DNA from: Trifolium pratense
Lineage: Eukaryota; Streptophyta; Magnoliopsida; Fabales; Fabaceae
Length of the DNA stretch: 64,000 nucleotides
Assembly: GCF_020283565.1 (NCBI RefSeq)
Contig: NC_060064.1
Coordinates: 14,652,337 to 14,716,336 of the forward strand
Direction of reading: 5' to 3'
Within the stretch, counting starts at the first letter, position 1; every line of letters begins with the position of its first letter. This document shows positions 41,301-50,653 of the stretch, piece by piece. The translations under genes were made by a program, and so were the position numbers. Below the pieces are notes generated by a model. It was not told the DNA's origin, did not search any database, and was given only the letters and a program-made list of their open reading frames with translations.

Positions 41301-41645
41301 GCTTAATTATATATTTGGTCTCTTGTATTTATTTTATATTTTAATTTGATTTCTTATGTTTAAAAAATCTCAAGTTGGTCATTTTAGTCAAAATTTTGTT
41401 AAAATTGTCTACGTGGCTAATAGATTTGCGTACGCGGACAACTTAAGAGGGTACTATGTAAAAGTTTTGAAAAAAAATTACATCAAAATTTAACAAAAAG
41501 TCGAAAGAAATTAACTTAAAATTTAACGAAAAGGACGAACTTATGTTGAAATCAATAATATAAGGTACCAACTTGAAACTTTTTAAACGTAACAAACCAT
41601 ATTAAAACATAAAATAAATATTAAGGATTAAATGTGCAATTAAGC
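41301..41645. mobile_element. MITE-like element, 345 bp
   Basis: The left end gcttaattatatatttggtc and right end attaaatgtgcaattaagc are inverted. The interior is of the kind ctcaagttggtcattttagtc. No clear TSD. Confidence 0.5.
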
Positions 41646-42347
41646 AGATTTTTTTTATTAATCCTCTGGTTTTTGTGGCCCCGATAATCTAGATTGGCCG
41701 CAAGGTAAATAAAGTTTGATAAAAACTTGTTTTCATCAGAAGTTGAACTCGAATTATCTTGAATAATTTATTTTAGGAGCTTATTGATCATTTGAGTTTG
41801 ATATCTTAGTTTGTTGTAATATAATTTTTTTTCTCCTAGTAAAAATTTAGGGCGAGGGTATCATAAACAATAATATAACGTATAATATAGGGTGAGAGTT
41901 GGAAAAAATATATCAAAAGGAATATTAAATATCTATTTGACTGCTCTCGAAGTGGTTGATGGTGAATGTGAAAATCAAATTGAATGTAAAAAATCTAAAT
42001 CCATACATGGTGACCCTAAGGGGATTAGCAAGGCTGAAACTTACAACATTTGGTTTTAAGACTTGTCTTATAACTATCTATAAAAGAAATAAAGTAAAAA
42101 TCTCATGTGACTATTGAGTTTGGTGTGAGAATATAAATAGTGGATAATAGCGAAAATCTATTCACAAAGAGCCAACAAATCCTGGAAGATGCTTTGGTAC
42201 ATATTAAAATTTGGGTTGAACACTAATTCGACTATATAAAATCGGTTTATAAGGTAATGACCGTTTGTCACTTATGAATGTATTTTCAAATCATCCCTCA
42301 TTTAATGTGAGACTTTTAACATATCTTACATCCCTTATAAGATACTA
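41646..42347. other. Intergenic
   Basis: No gene seen. 41670-41720 (tttttgtggccccgataatct...caaggtaaataaagttt) resembles 57035-57075, a dispersed repeat. Confidence 0.35.
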
Positions 42348-42601
42348 CATTCGTCCCTAATTATAAGACATTGTTTGATCACTGGATGTACACCAATGCA
42401 CAATTTTTATTATTAATATCTTTAATTGTTTATTAGTAAAATTATAAAATTTTAATATTTTAAAAATATTCATCAAAATAAATTGAACAAAATCTTATAT
42501 ACTAATATTTACATTTATATATTATTAAAAAATTACGATCAAAACAAGGTAAATGAATAGTATATTTTTGTCAAACAGAATCTTATAATTAGAGACGGAG
42601 G
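42348..42601. mobile_element. Stowaway-like MITE
   Basis: Left end cattcgtccctaattataag and inverse of right end ctccgtctctaattataag. TA flanks each side (42346-42347 and 42602-42603). Confidence 0.7.
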
Positions 42602-42771
42602 TAGTATTTTATTTAATTTTTATGTAGATAAAATCTTTAATAGGGAAAGGATATATAAGTAAAATAAATTAGAGGTGTAAATATAAATTTACTTACTAGT
42701 TATTCATTTAGGTACAGGTGACTCTAGTGACAAGCCCATATTATTATTTTACTAAAGGCACATATTTGTTG

Positions 42772-43058
42772 AGAATTACTTTTGTCACCCTATCGATTAC
42801 TCGCGCGCCCTACGCGTTTCCCATTTTACTCTTTCATCACTTAAATAACGGACGTTATAAAGATGAATAATTTTGACGAAAAACAACTGCCGAGATTTTT
42901 ATAACGTCAGTTACTTAAGTAGCGGACGTTATAAAAATGAGATTTTTGAGGAAAAAACACCCTCCTGTGTAGAATCCGCTACTTAAGTAGCAGACAAGAG
43001 TATATTAATAAATCTGTAGGGCGCGTCACAAAATCAGTAAGATGGCAAAAGTAAGTCT
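42772..43058. mobile_element. Small Mutator-like MITE with 11-bp TSD
   Basis: CATATTTGTTG flanks it exactly (42761-42771 and 43059-43069). The ends AGAATTACTTTTGTCACC and inverse-right AGACTTACTTTTGCCATC are inverted repeats. It is 287 bp, with several short palindromes (cttaagtagcgg, ttataacgtc). TSD length fits Mutator-like elements (8-11 bp). Confidence 0.75.
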
Positions 43059-43169
43059 CATATTTGTTGGCTGTGAACACTTTTTCACAAATATTGTCAC
43101 ATTGCGGTTTTGTATGTATCATGTATCTAAGGAGAAAATTTCTTTTTGCACTATATCATCCCATTTTTT

Positions 43170-43350
43170 GTTTTAAATCAAAGGTATTCTCTGCGCGCAA
43201 CTGTAAAGACTAATTTCCTCGAAGCAATGGGTTGACATCTCCCAACAAATGTTTCTCCATACACACCGGTCAAGGACCGAACCCAAAACCAAATGATTAA
43301 GGGGTTAAAATATCTACCACTTGTGTCACTATATTAGTTACACCATCTGA
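43170..43350 (-). repeat. SINE-like sequence
   Basis: On the minus strand it reads gacacaagtggtaga (A-box-like), then gggttcggtccttg (B-box-like), then a tail. It resembles the better-defined SINE at 54752 (cacaagtggtagatatt, cagttgcg.gc.ga.aatac). No TSD was found. Confidence 0.5.
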
Positions 43351-43968
43351 TAAGTAGCGGATAATTTATTTTTTCTCAATTTCACATTTTATACATTGGA
43401 TACTTAAATGTGTATTTTACTTTGTTGATACAAAAAAAAGTATTTTTTTTCGGTAGAAGAAAGTTTAGGGAAAGGTTTCTTGAGATCTGTTTGAATCAAA
43501 ATTCTAAGCATCAAGAGGTTTCTTATCCAAAATGCTATCTTTTGTCTCAAATTCAATGAAAAATTTATTAGAGTGGTAAAAATAATAGATCAATCATAAA
43601 ATGCTAGTTAATCTTTTCACTCCACAACTATTGTTGTGTCTGTCTATTGATTAAGTTTTGAATTAGGTTGGATAGGAATAAGTAGGACGAAGAATATAAT
43701 TCCATTTTTAGTTGAAGAAGGGGTGGAAGAAAAATCATGTACACAAACTTATGTACTTCCATACAAAAATAGTGAATGTCATTTTTATTTAATCGAGTAC
43801 AAAAAAAATAATTTCTACTATATTTTTATTTTGACTTAATGAAATACAAAGACCAAGGATTAAACCATCCCACTTTGCTACTTGACAAAAGAATCTCACT
43901 TTGCTGCTTGACAAAAGAAATACAGAATTTTCATAAACATAATATTGATCTAAAACTTCAGTCTAAAC
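43351..43968. other. Intergenic
   Basis: No gene recognised. AT-rich with a few short frames without features. Confidence 0.35.
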
Positions 43969-44117
43969 CATGTTTAACTTCTTTTTTTTTTTACGGTAAA
44001 AAACTTAATGCATTTCATTAATAATAATAGTTTGGATACATGTTGGAATATCGATAAAAATATGGAAGCTAGCCAACAATGGGGCCACTCTAGCAAGAAA
44101 ATGAGCAACTTTATTTG

Positions 44118-44266
44118 TTATCTCCTAATGAATCTAATATGAGAGTTCGCAAGATCGGTAGCTAAAATACGTCTACAATCATTAATTATAGCACTTAACT
44201 CAGAGACGTTCACGATACCGCTATAGAGACAATCCACCGCTCTTTTAGAATCCATTTCAATTATGA
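44118..44266 (-). pseudogene. LINE RNase H-like remnant, 3' half
   Basis: The frame IIEMDSKRAVDCLYSGIVN...SHIRFIRR is typical of the RVT_3-type domain. It continues from the half at 50416-50583 when the inserted elements are ignored. Confidence 0.65.
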
Positions 44267-44271
44267 AGATG

Positions 44272-44858
44272 TGTTGGGTCATCACGAGGGGGCAGCCGGG
44301 GATCATCCACATTAGGCTTAAGAACAACTCTACAAGTGAGTTGAACACCACACTCTTACCCAAAACCTTAAGGTGTTAGGTTTATGGGTCATCTCATATA
44401 TAAAGTGTTCAACCTCCACTTTTCTAAGCAATGTGGGACTTAACCACTCACACTTGCCACAACAATCTCCCCCTCAAGTGTGAGTCCATCCACTCTTGGA
44501 TATGCTCCCTCTCAAGCGGAAGCTTTCTTCATCCTACACTTGTACCGCCGTAAGCCACAAGTCACACTGCTCCACGGGACTCGCCGCCTGACCACCTTTG
44601 TCAGGAAGACTTTCGATACAAGGAGCCAGTTCAACCCTTCGTCGAACCATCGGCTCTGATACCACTGTTGGGTCATCACGAGGGGGCAGCCGGGGATCAT
44701 CCACATTAGGCTTAAGAACAACTCTACAAGTGAGTTGAACACCACACTCTTACCCAAAACCTTAAGGTGTTAGGTTTATGGGTCATCTCATATATAAAGT
44801 GTTCAACCTCCACTTTTCTAAGCAATGTGGGACTTAACCACTCACACTTGCCACAACA
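44272..44858 (-). mobile_element. TRIM element, 587 bp, two identical 193-bp LTRs
   Basis: LTR A (44272-44464) and LTR B (44666-44858) look identical by eye. Read on the plus strand they start TGTTGGGTCATC and end CCACAACA. The 201-bp interior has no ORF. Next to LTR B, 44652-44664 is the complement of TGGTATCAGAGCC, the initiator Met-tRNA primer site. Next to LTR A, at 44465-44475, lies a polypurine tract on the minus strand (GAGGGGGAGAT). These set the orientation as minus. Its left border is the AGATG TSD at 44267-44271. The right border continues into the copia LTR without a TSD. Confidence 0.9.
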
Positions 44859-44862
44859 ATCT

Positions 44863-45606
44863 TTGGGTGGGTTCACTCCCCAAGTGGGGCCCACGCCAAT
44901 TATAAGAAAAAGAAAAAAAAAAAGAAGAAAGAATAAAAGGGGAGGTGTCAGAAGTTAATGGGCTTGGCCCATGGTGGTGTGCCATGTGACATTACGTGAG
45001 AAGAAAAATAAGGGTTCTTAATCCCTAAGTTAAGAAACACATATATATGTGTATGGTATATAAATACACAACAACACTGTAGCGAGAGAGAGGGTGATAT
45101 AACAACACAACAGCAGCCGCAACGTGAGAAAGCTTTGGCAGCAGAGAAGAGATTTTCTTGGTTCCAGGTGATAAAGAGTGTGTAGCAAAGTTACTTTGTT
45201 TGTGCTACAACTTTAGTAAGTGGTTTCTATCATCTAGCTAGTTTTTACTAGTTGTTTAAATCTCTCTCTAGGTTGTGTTAATTTACCCACTTGTGTGGAA
45301 ATTGAGTTGTTGTTTGATTCCACCTTTAGGTGATGATTATTGGTGTTCCTAGTATTTACTAGAAGACTATTTGTGTACCCATTATTGATTTATAGTGGAA
45401 GATTTATCTGGCTAGGCCCGTGGTTTTTTATTCTCTCACATTGAGAGGATTTTCCACGTAAAATTCTGGTGTCTGATATTTATTTTACCGTCGTTATTAT
45501 TTTGCTCCGCTATTGGAATTTTCTGGTTGCCCATTTAATTGCACAGGTGGTTGGGAGAGTTAATTCCGCATTTTAGAGAGACTATTTAGTTTGGTTTTTC
45601 CCAACA
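44863..45606 (+). repeat. 5' LTR of copia element
   Basis: It contains a TATA box (tatataaata, about 45058) and ends CCCAACA. Compared with the 3' LTR it lacks the terminal TG and one GA dinucleotide in the gagagaga run. Confidence 0.9.
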
Positions 45607-45652
45607 AAGTGGTATCTAGAGCTTTGGTTGATTTGTTTTGTGCAATTTTAAA

Positions 45653-48600
45653 ATGGAGAAAAATTCAGAGCCGAATATGATTAAGTTGAACTCTTCCAAT
45701 TACACACTTTGGAAGACTCTCATGGAAGATTGGTTATATACAAAAGATTTGTATGATCCCATTGAGGGTGAAAGTGCTAGATCGAAGGATACTTCAGATA
45801 CTGACTGGAAGAAGATGAATAGAAAGGCAGTTGCTATTATCAGACAGTGGCTTGATTTAAGTGTGTATCCTCATGTTGAAGCTGAAACGAATGCTCATAC
45901 AATGTGGAATAAATTGAAAGAATTGTATGAACGGAAAAATGTGCAAAATAAAGCATGTTTGATTCGAAAGCTGGTTAACATGAAGTATAAAGACGGTGAG
46001 TCAATGGCAGAGCATATGAGTGTGTTTCAGAACACGGTGAATCAGTTGACAGCTACTGATATTAAGCTGGATGATGAGTTGCAGGCTTTATTATTGCTCA
46101 GTTCTTTGCCTGACAACTGGGAAGTTCTTGTTGTGACACTGACAAACTCAGCTCCAAGTGGGAAGCTGGTAATGTCAACGGTTAAAGAAAGCATGCTTAA
46201 TGAAGAGGCTCGAAGAAAAGAGCGTGGTTTGATTGGTTCTCCTACTCAGTCAGAAGCTCTTGTTTCAGAGTCACGGGGGAGAAGCCAAAGTAAAAATTTC
46301 TATAAGCGTGATAAATCTGAGAGTCGCAGCAAGTCAAGAGCCAGAAAAGAATTTACCTGTTTTTATTGTAACAGGGAGGGACATATAAAGAAATATTGTA
46401 GATTGCTCAAGAGAGATCAACTAAGGGAAAAAGACGATGATAGTGAGAATGAAAGTGATAAAGACACTTCTGCAGTTTCACATGATAGTACTACCGATGT
46501 CTACATTATTTGTGATGATGATGATTCCATAAATCTTGTCAGCCATGATTCAACTTGGATTATTGATTCGGGTGCCTCATACCATGTTACTCCTAGGCGC
46601 GATTTCTTCTCATCTTATACCATTGGTGACTTTGGTATGGTAAAAATGGGAAATGAGGGAGTCTGTAAAATTGTTGGTATGGGAGATGTTTGGGTTGAAA
46701 CTAGTATTGGTTGCAAGCTTCAGTTGAAGAATGTTAGACATGTTCCAGATATCCGTCTCAACTTGATTTCGGTCAAAGCCTTAGATATTGAGGGCTATCA
46801 CACTTACTTTGGTGGTGGTGGAATATGTAAGATCACCAAAGGTTCTTTAGTGGTAGCAAATGAGCAAAGTCCCACGAGTCTTTACAGGATGCCTGTAAAG
46901 TTGTGCAAGGAGGAGGTGAACGCAGTTGAAGATGTATTGACTGATTTGTGGCATACACGCCTTGGTCATCTGAGTCAGAAAGGACTCAACATTCTTGTGA
47001 AGAAAAATTTTCTTCCGGTAAAAGGTACACCTTTAAAAACTTGCACTCATTGTTTTTCTGGTAAACAACATAGAGTTTCCTTTCGTAGTTCTGGTCCTCA
47101 TAGGAGGCAGAATATTTTAGATTTAATTCACACTGATGTTTGCATGATGGATAGTAAATCTCTTGGTGGTGCTTTATATTTTGTTACTTTTATTGACGAC
47201 CACTCTAGAAAAGTGTGGGCTTTTGTTTTGAAATCTAAAGACCAGGTACTAGGTGCTTTCAAGCAATTCCATGCAAGTGTTGAAAGAGAAACGGGAAGGA
47301 AACTGAAGTGTATTCGAGCAGACAATGATGGTGAATACAGAGGTCCATTTGAAGAGTATTGCAAAGAGCATGGTATCAAGCTTGAGAAGACAGTTCCAAA
47401 GACTCCTCAACACAACGGAGTTGCAGAGAGAATGAATCGTACCATTAATGAAAGGGTTAGGTGTATGCTCTCTCATGCAAAGTTGTCAAAGGCCTTTTGG
47501 GGTGAAGCAATGAAGACTGCAGTGGATTTGATCAACCTTTCTCCTTCTATTCCACTTGATGGTGATGTTCCAAATAGAGTATGGACAGGGAAAGATGTCT
47601 CTTATGGTTATTTGAGAGTGTTTGGCTGTAGAGCTTTTGTCCACATTCCAAGAGATGAGAGATCCAAGCTTGACAAGAAATCGAAGCAGTGTTTGTTCAT
47701 GGGTTATGGTAATGAACAGTTTGGCTACAAATTGTGGGACCCTGTTGATAAGAAAATTATTAGAAGCCGAGATGTGATATTCCTCGAAGACCAGACCATT
47801 GAAGATTTTGATAAAGCTGAGAAACAGAAATCTGATGCTAGAAGTTACATTGATGTTGTGCCTAAACCTCCTAGTAGAACACTTGTTGATGGGGGAGATG
47901 TACAGGTAGATGATGAGAATGTAACTGATGATCACACACATGATCATGATGACCCAGTTGAAGAGGAGCCTCCTGAGCCATCGGGTGAACCTCTGTTGAG
48001 AAGGTCAAGTAGAGAGCGTCAAGTCTCTCAGAGATATCCTCCACATGACTATGTGACGGTCACTGATAATGGAGAGCCAGAGCACTACCAAGAGGCTATT
48101 GTAAATGTTGATAAAGAAAAATGGTTGAAGGCCATGCAAGAAGAGATGAATTCCTTGCATGAGAATCACACATTCGAGTTGGTGAAGTTGCCTAAGGGCA
48201 AGAGAGCACTCAAGAACAAATGGGTATACAAGATAAAGTCTGAAAGTGATCAATCTCAGCCGAGATACAAAGCAAGATTGGTTGTGAAAGGATTTAATCA
48301 GAGAAAAGGTATTGACTTTGAAGAGATTTTCTCACCTGTGGTGAAGATGACTTCTATTCGAGTTGTGCTTGGTTTAGCGGCAAGTTTGAATCTAGAGGTT
48401 GAACAACTTGATGTAAAGACGGCGTTCCTTCATGGTGATTTGGAGGAGGAGCTCTATATGGAGCAACCCGAGGGCTTTGAAGTCAAAGGAAAAGAAGAGC
48501 TTGTTTGTAGATTGAAGAAAAGTTTATATGGTCTTAAGCAAGCACCACGACAATGGTACAAGAAATTTGATTCATTCATGGAGAAGCATGGATATGATAA

Positions 48601-49645
48601 AACTACAGCTGACCATTGTGTGTTTGTCAAGAAATTCTCTGATGGTGACTTTATTATTCTTTTGCTATATGTGGATGACATGTTGATTGTTGGCCATGAC
48701 ACTAAGAAGATTCAAAGTTTGAAGAAAGAGTTAAGCATGTCTTTTGCAATGAAAGACTTGGGTCCTGCAAAGCAAATCCTTGGCATGAGAATTTCTCGTG
48801 ACAGGAAGAATGGTAAGTTATGGTTGTCTCAACACAATTACATTGAGAAGGTGTTAGAGAGGTTTAACATGAGCAAGGCAAAACCTGTGAGTACTCCACT
48901 TACTGGTCATCTCAAATTGAGTTCAGAACAATGTCCTACAAGTGAGAAAGACAAAGAAGATATGAAGAAGATTCCTTATGCATCCGCAGTTGGTAGTTTG
49001 ATGTATGCTATGGTATGCACAAGGCCCGATATTGCTCATGCGGTTGGTGTTGTTAGCAGGTTTCTCTCTAATCCTGGTAAAGACCATTGGCAAGCAGTGA
49101 AGTGGATTCTCAGATACCTTAGAGGCACTTCCAAAGTATGTTTATGCTTTGGAGGTGGTGATCCTGTGTTAGATGGCTACACAGATGCAGATATGGCAGG
49201 TGATCTTGATTGTAGAAAATCTACTTCTGGTTATATGATGACTTTTGCAGGGGGAGCGGTGTCTTGGCAGTCAAGGTTACAAAAGTGTGTTGCTTTATCA
49301 ACTACTGAAGCTGAGTATATTGCAGCTACTGAAGCGGCCAAAGAACTTTTGTGGATGAAGAAATTCCTACAAGAGTTAGGCATTGAGCAAGAGAAGTTTA
49401 TGTTGTTTTGTGACAGTCAGAGTGCTATTCATCTCGGAAAGAATCCGACATTTCATTCCAGGTCAAAGCATATTGAGGTGCGGTATCATTGGATACGAGA
49501 AGCATTGGAGATGAAATCGTTTTCACTTGAGAAGATCCATACTGACGAGAATGGTTCAGATATGATGACAAAAACGTTGCCTGTGACGAAGATGATTTGC
49601 TGTAGGAAGAAGGCAGGCATGGTAGAACGATCCCTCCCCACTTGA
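45653..49645 (+). CDS. Copia Gag-Pol polyprotein
   Basis: One uninterrupted ORF of 1,330 aa from the ATG at 45653 (aaaATGGAG). Order: Gag (MIKLNSSNYTLWKTLMEDW, UBN2-type), CCHC knuckle CFYCNREGHIKKYC (about 235), protease DSGASYHVT (about 305), a GAG-pre-integrase LWHTRLGHLSQKGL, integrase (HTDVCMMD, FIDDHSRKVWAF, THE-type E in RADNDGEYRGPF), reverse transcriptase (KTAFLHGDLEEELYMEQPEGF, YVDDMLIVG at about 1005) and RNase H (YTDADMAGDLDCRKSTSGY at about 1178, ALSTTEAEYIA). This gene order is Ty1-copia. Five extra codons upstream (from TTG at 45638) lack an ATG and are not used. Confidence 0.95.
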   Translation: MEKNSEPNMIKLNSSNYTLWKTLMEDWLYTKDLYDPIEGESARSKDTSDTDWKKMNRKAVAIIRQWLDLSVYPHVEAETNAHTMWNKLKELYERKNVQNKACLIRKLVNMKYKDGESMAEHMSVFQNTVNQLTATDIKLDDELQALLLLSSLPDNWEVLVVTLTNSAPSGKLVMSTVKESMLNEEARRKERGLIGSPTQSEALVSESRGRSQSKNFYKRDKSESRSKSRARKEFTCFYCNREGHIKKYCRLLKRDQLREKDDDSENESDKDTSAVSHDSTTDVYIICDDDDSINLVSHDSTWIIDSGASYHVTPRRDFFSSYTIGDFGMVKMGNEGVCKIVGMGDVWVETSIGCKLQLKNVRHVPDIRLNLISVKALDIEGYHTYFGGGGICKITKGSLVVANEQSPTSLYRMPVKLCKEEVNAVEDVLTDLWHTRLGHLSQKGLNILVKKNFLPVKGTPLKTCTHCFSGKQHRVSFRSSGPHRRQNILDLIHTDVCMMDSKSLGGALYFVTFIDDHSRKVWAFVLKSKDQVLGAFKQFHASVERETGRKLKCIRADNDGEYRGPFEEYCKEHGIKLEKTVPKTPQHNGVAERMNRTINERVRCMLSHAKLSKAFWGEAMKTAVDLINLSPSIPLDGDVPNRVWTGKDVSYGYLRVFGCRAFVHIPRDERSKLDKKSKQCLFMGYGNEQFGYKLWDPVDKKIIRSRDVIFLEDQTIEDFDKAEKQKSDARSYIDVVPKPPSRTLVDGGDVQVDDENVTDDHTHDHDDPVEEEPPEPSGEPLLRRSSRERQVSQRYPPHDYVTVTDNGEPEHYQEAIVNVDKEKWLKAMQEEMNSLHENHTFELVKLPKGKRALKNKWVYKIKSESDQSQPRYKARLVVKGFNQRKGIDFEEIFSPVVKMTSIRVVLGLAASLNLEVEQLDVKTAFLHGDLEEELYMEQPEGFEVKGKEELVCRLKKSLYGLKQAPRQWYKKFDSFMEKHGYDKTTADHCVFVKKFSDGDFIILLLYVDDMLIVGHDTKKIQSLKKELSMSFAMKDLGPAKQILGMRISRDRKNGKLWLSQHNYIEKVLERFNMSKAKPVSTPLTGHLKLSSEQCPTSEKDKEDMKKIPYASAVGSLMYAMVCTRPDIAHAVGVVSRFLSNPGKDHWQAVKWILRYLRGTSKVCLCFGGGDPVLDGYTDADMAGDLDCRKSTSGYMMTFAGGAVSWQSRLQKCVALSTTEAEYIAATEAAKELLWMKKFLQELGIEQEKFMLFCDSQSAIHLGKNPTFHSRSKHIEVRYHWIREALEMKSFSLEKIHTDENGSDMMTKTLPVTKMICCRKKAGMVERSLPT

Positions 49646-49662
49646 GTCGTGAGGGGGAGATT

Positions 49663-50410
49663 TGTTGGGTGGGTTCACTCCCCAAGTGGGGCCCACGCCA
49701 ATTATAAGAAAAAGAAAAAAAAAAAGAAGAAAGAATAAAAGGGGAGGTGTCAGAAGTTAATGGGCTTGGCCCATGGTGGTGTGCCATGTGACATTACGTG
49801 AGAAGAAAAATAAGGGTTCTTAATCCCTAAGTTAAGAAACACATATATATGTGTATGGTATATAAATACACAACAACACTGTAGCGAGAGAGAGAGGGTG
49901 ATATAACAACACAACAGCAGCCGCAACGTGAGAAAGCTTTGGCAGCAGAGAAGAGATTTTCTTGGTTCCAGGTGATAAAGAGTGTGTAGCAAAGTTACTT
50001 TGTTTGTGCTACAACTTTAGTAAGTGGTTTCTATCATCTAGCTAGTTTTTACTAGTTGTTTAAATCTCTCTCTAGGTTGTGTTAATTTACCCACTTGTGT
50101 GGAAATTGAGTTGTTGTTTGATTCCACCTTTAGGTGATGATTATTGGTGTTCCTAGTATTTACTAGAAGACTATTTGTGTACCCATTATTGATTTATAGT
50201 GGAAGATTTATCTGGCTAGGCCCGTGGTTTTTTATTCTCTCACATTGAGAGGATTTTCCACGTAAAATTCTGGTGTCTGATATTTATTTTACCGTCGTTA
50301 TTATTTTGCTCCGCTATTGGAATTTTCTGGTTGCCCATTTAATTGCACAGGTGGTTGGGAGAGTTAATTCCGCATTTTAGAGAGACTATTTAGTTTGGTT
50401 TTTCCCAACA
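49663..50410 (+). repeat. 3' LTR of copia element
   Basis: Starts TGTTGGGTGGG and ends CCCAACA; 748 bp. It is preceded by the polypurine tract and followed by AGATG. Confidence 0.95.
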
Positions 50411-50415
50411 AGATG

Positions 50416-50583
50416 CAAGTCATTAACCCATTGGAGAGCACTAAGTAGACCCAAAGCTTCACCCAATTCGACATCAATGCAAGGAGCTATCCATTCGGTC
50501 TTTGCAAGCACGAAACAACCTTGATCATCACTATATACACATTCCAATACCAACCTTGTTGCGCTGAATTGAAAAAGAGGCAT
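50416..50583 (-). pseudogene. LINE RNase H-like remnant, 5' half
   Basis: The frame MPLFQFSATRLVLECVYSDD then CIDVELGEALGLLSALQWVND is typical of the N-terminal part of the RNase H-like domain. It ends at the copia TSD. Confidence 0.6.
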
Positions 50584-50653
50584 CTACACTGCACTTCTCT
50601 TAAGAGGGGGGTGACCATGATAAAGAAGCTTGGTTCTGCTGCATGTTTAACTT

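Larger units (their letters stand above)
44863..50410 (+). mobile_element. Full-length Ty1-copia retrotransposon (Tork/Tnt1-like by appearance)
   Basis: The 5' LTR (44863-45606, lacking the first TG) and 3' LTR (49663-50410, 748 bp, TGTTGGGTGGG to TTTCCCAACA) differ by one GA unit by eye, so the insertion is very young. The primer site TGGTATC.AGAGC follows at 45610, with one extra base. A purine tract, gagggggagatt, precedes the 3' LTR. The polyprotein between is open. The right border is followed by AGATG (50411-50415), matching the AGATG left of the TRIM. Confidence 0.93.
43981..50641 (-). mobile_element. 5'-truncated LINE, split by a later insertion
   Basis: A minus-strand LINE 3' end of about 0.5 kb, ending in poly(A) (T-run at 43982-43992). 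It is flanked by CATGTTTAACTT at 43969-43980 and 50642-50653. Its RNase H-like coding remnant lies at 50583-50416 (EWIAPCIDVELGEALGLLSA) and 44266-44118 (IIEMDSKRAVDCLYSGIVN). The composite TRIM+copia insertion at 44272-50410 lies between the halves. A base change near the junction breaks the frame. Confidence 0.82.

Noticed and set aside
44272..44858. Cassandra-type TRIM (with 5S rRNA-like LTR)
   Set aside because: I see no 5S rRNA-like sequence in the 193-bp LTRs.
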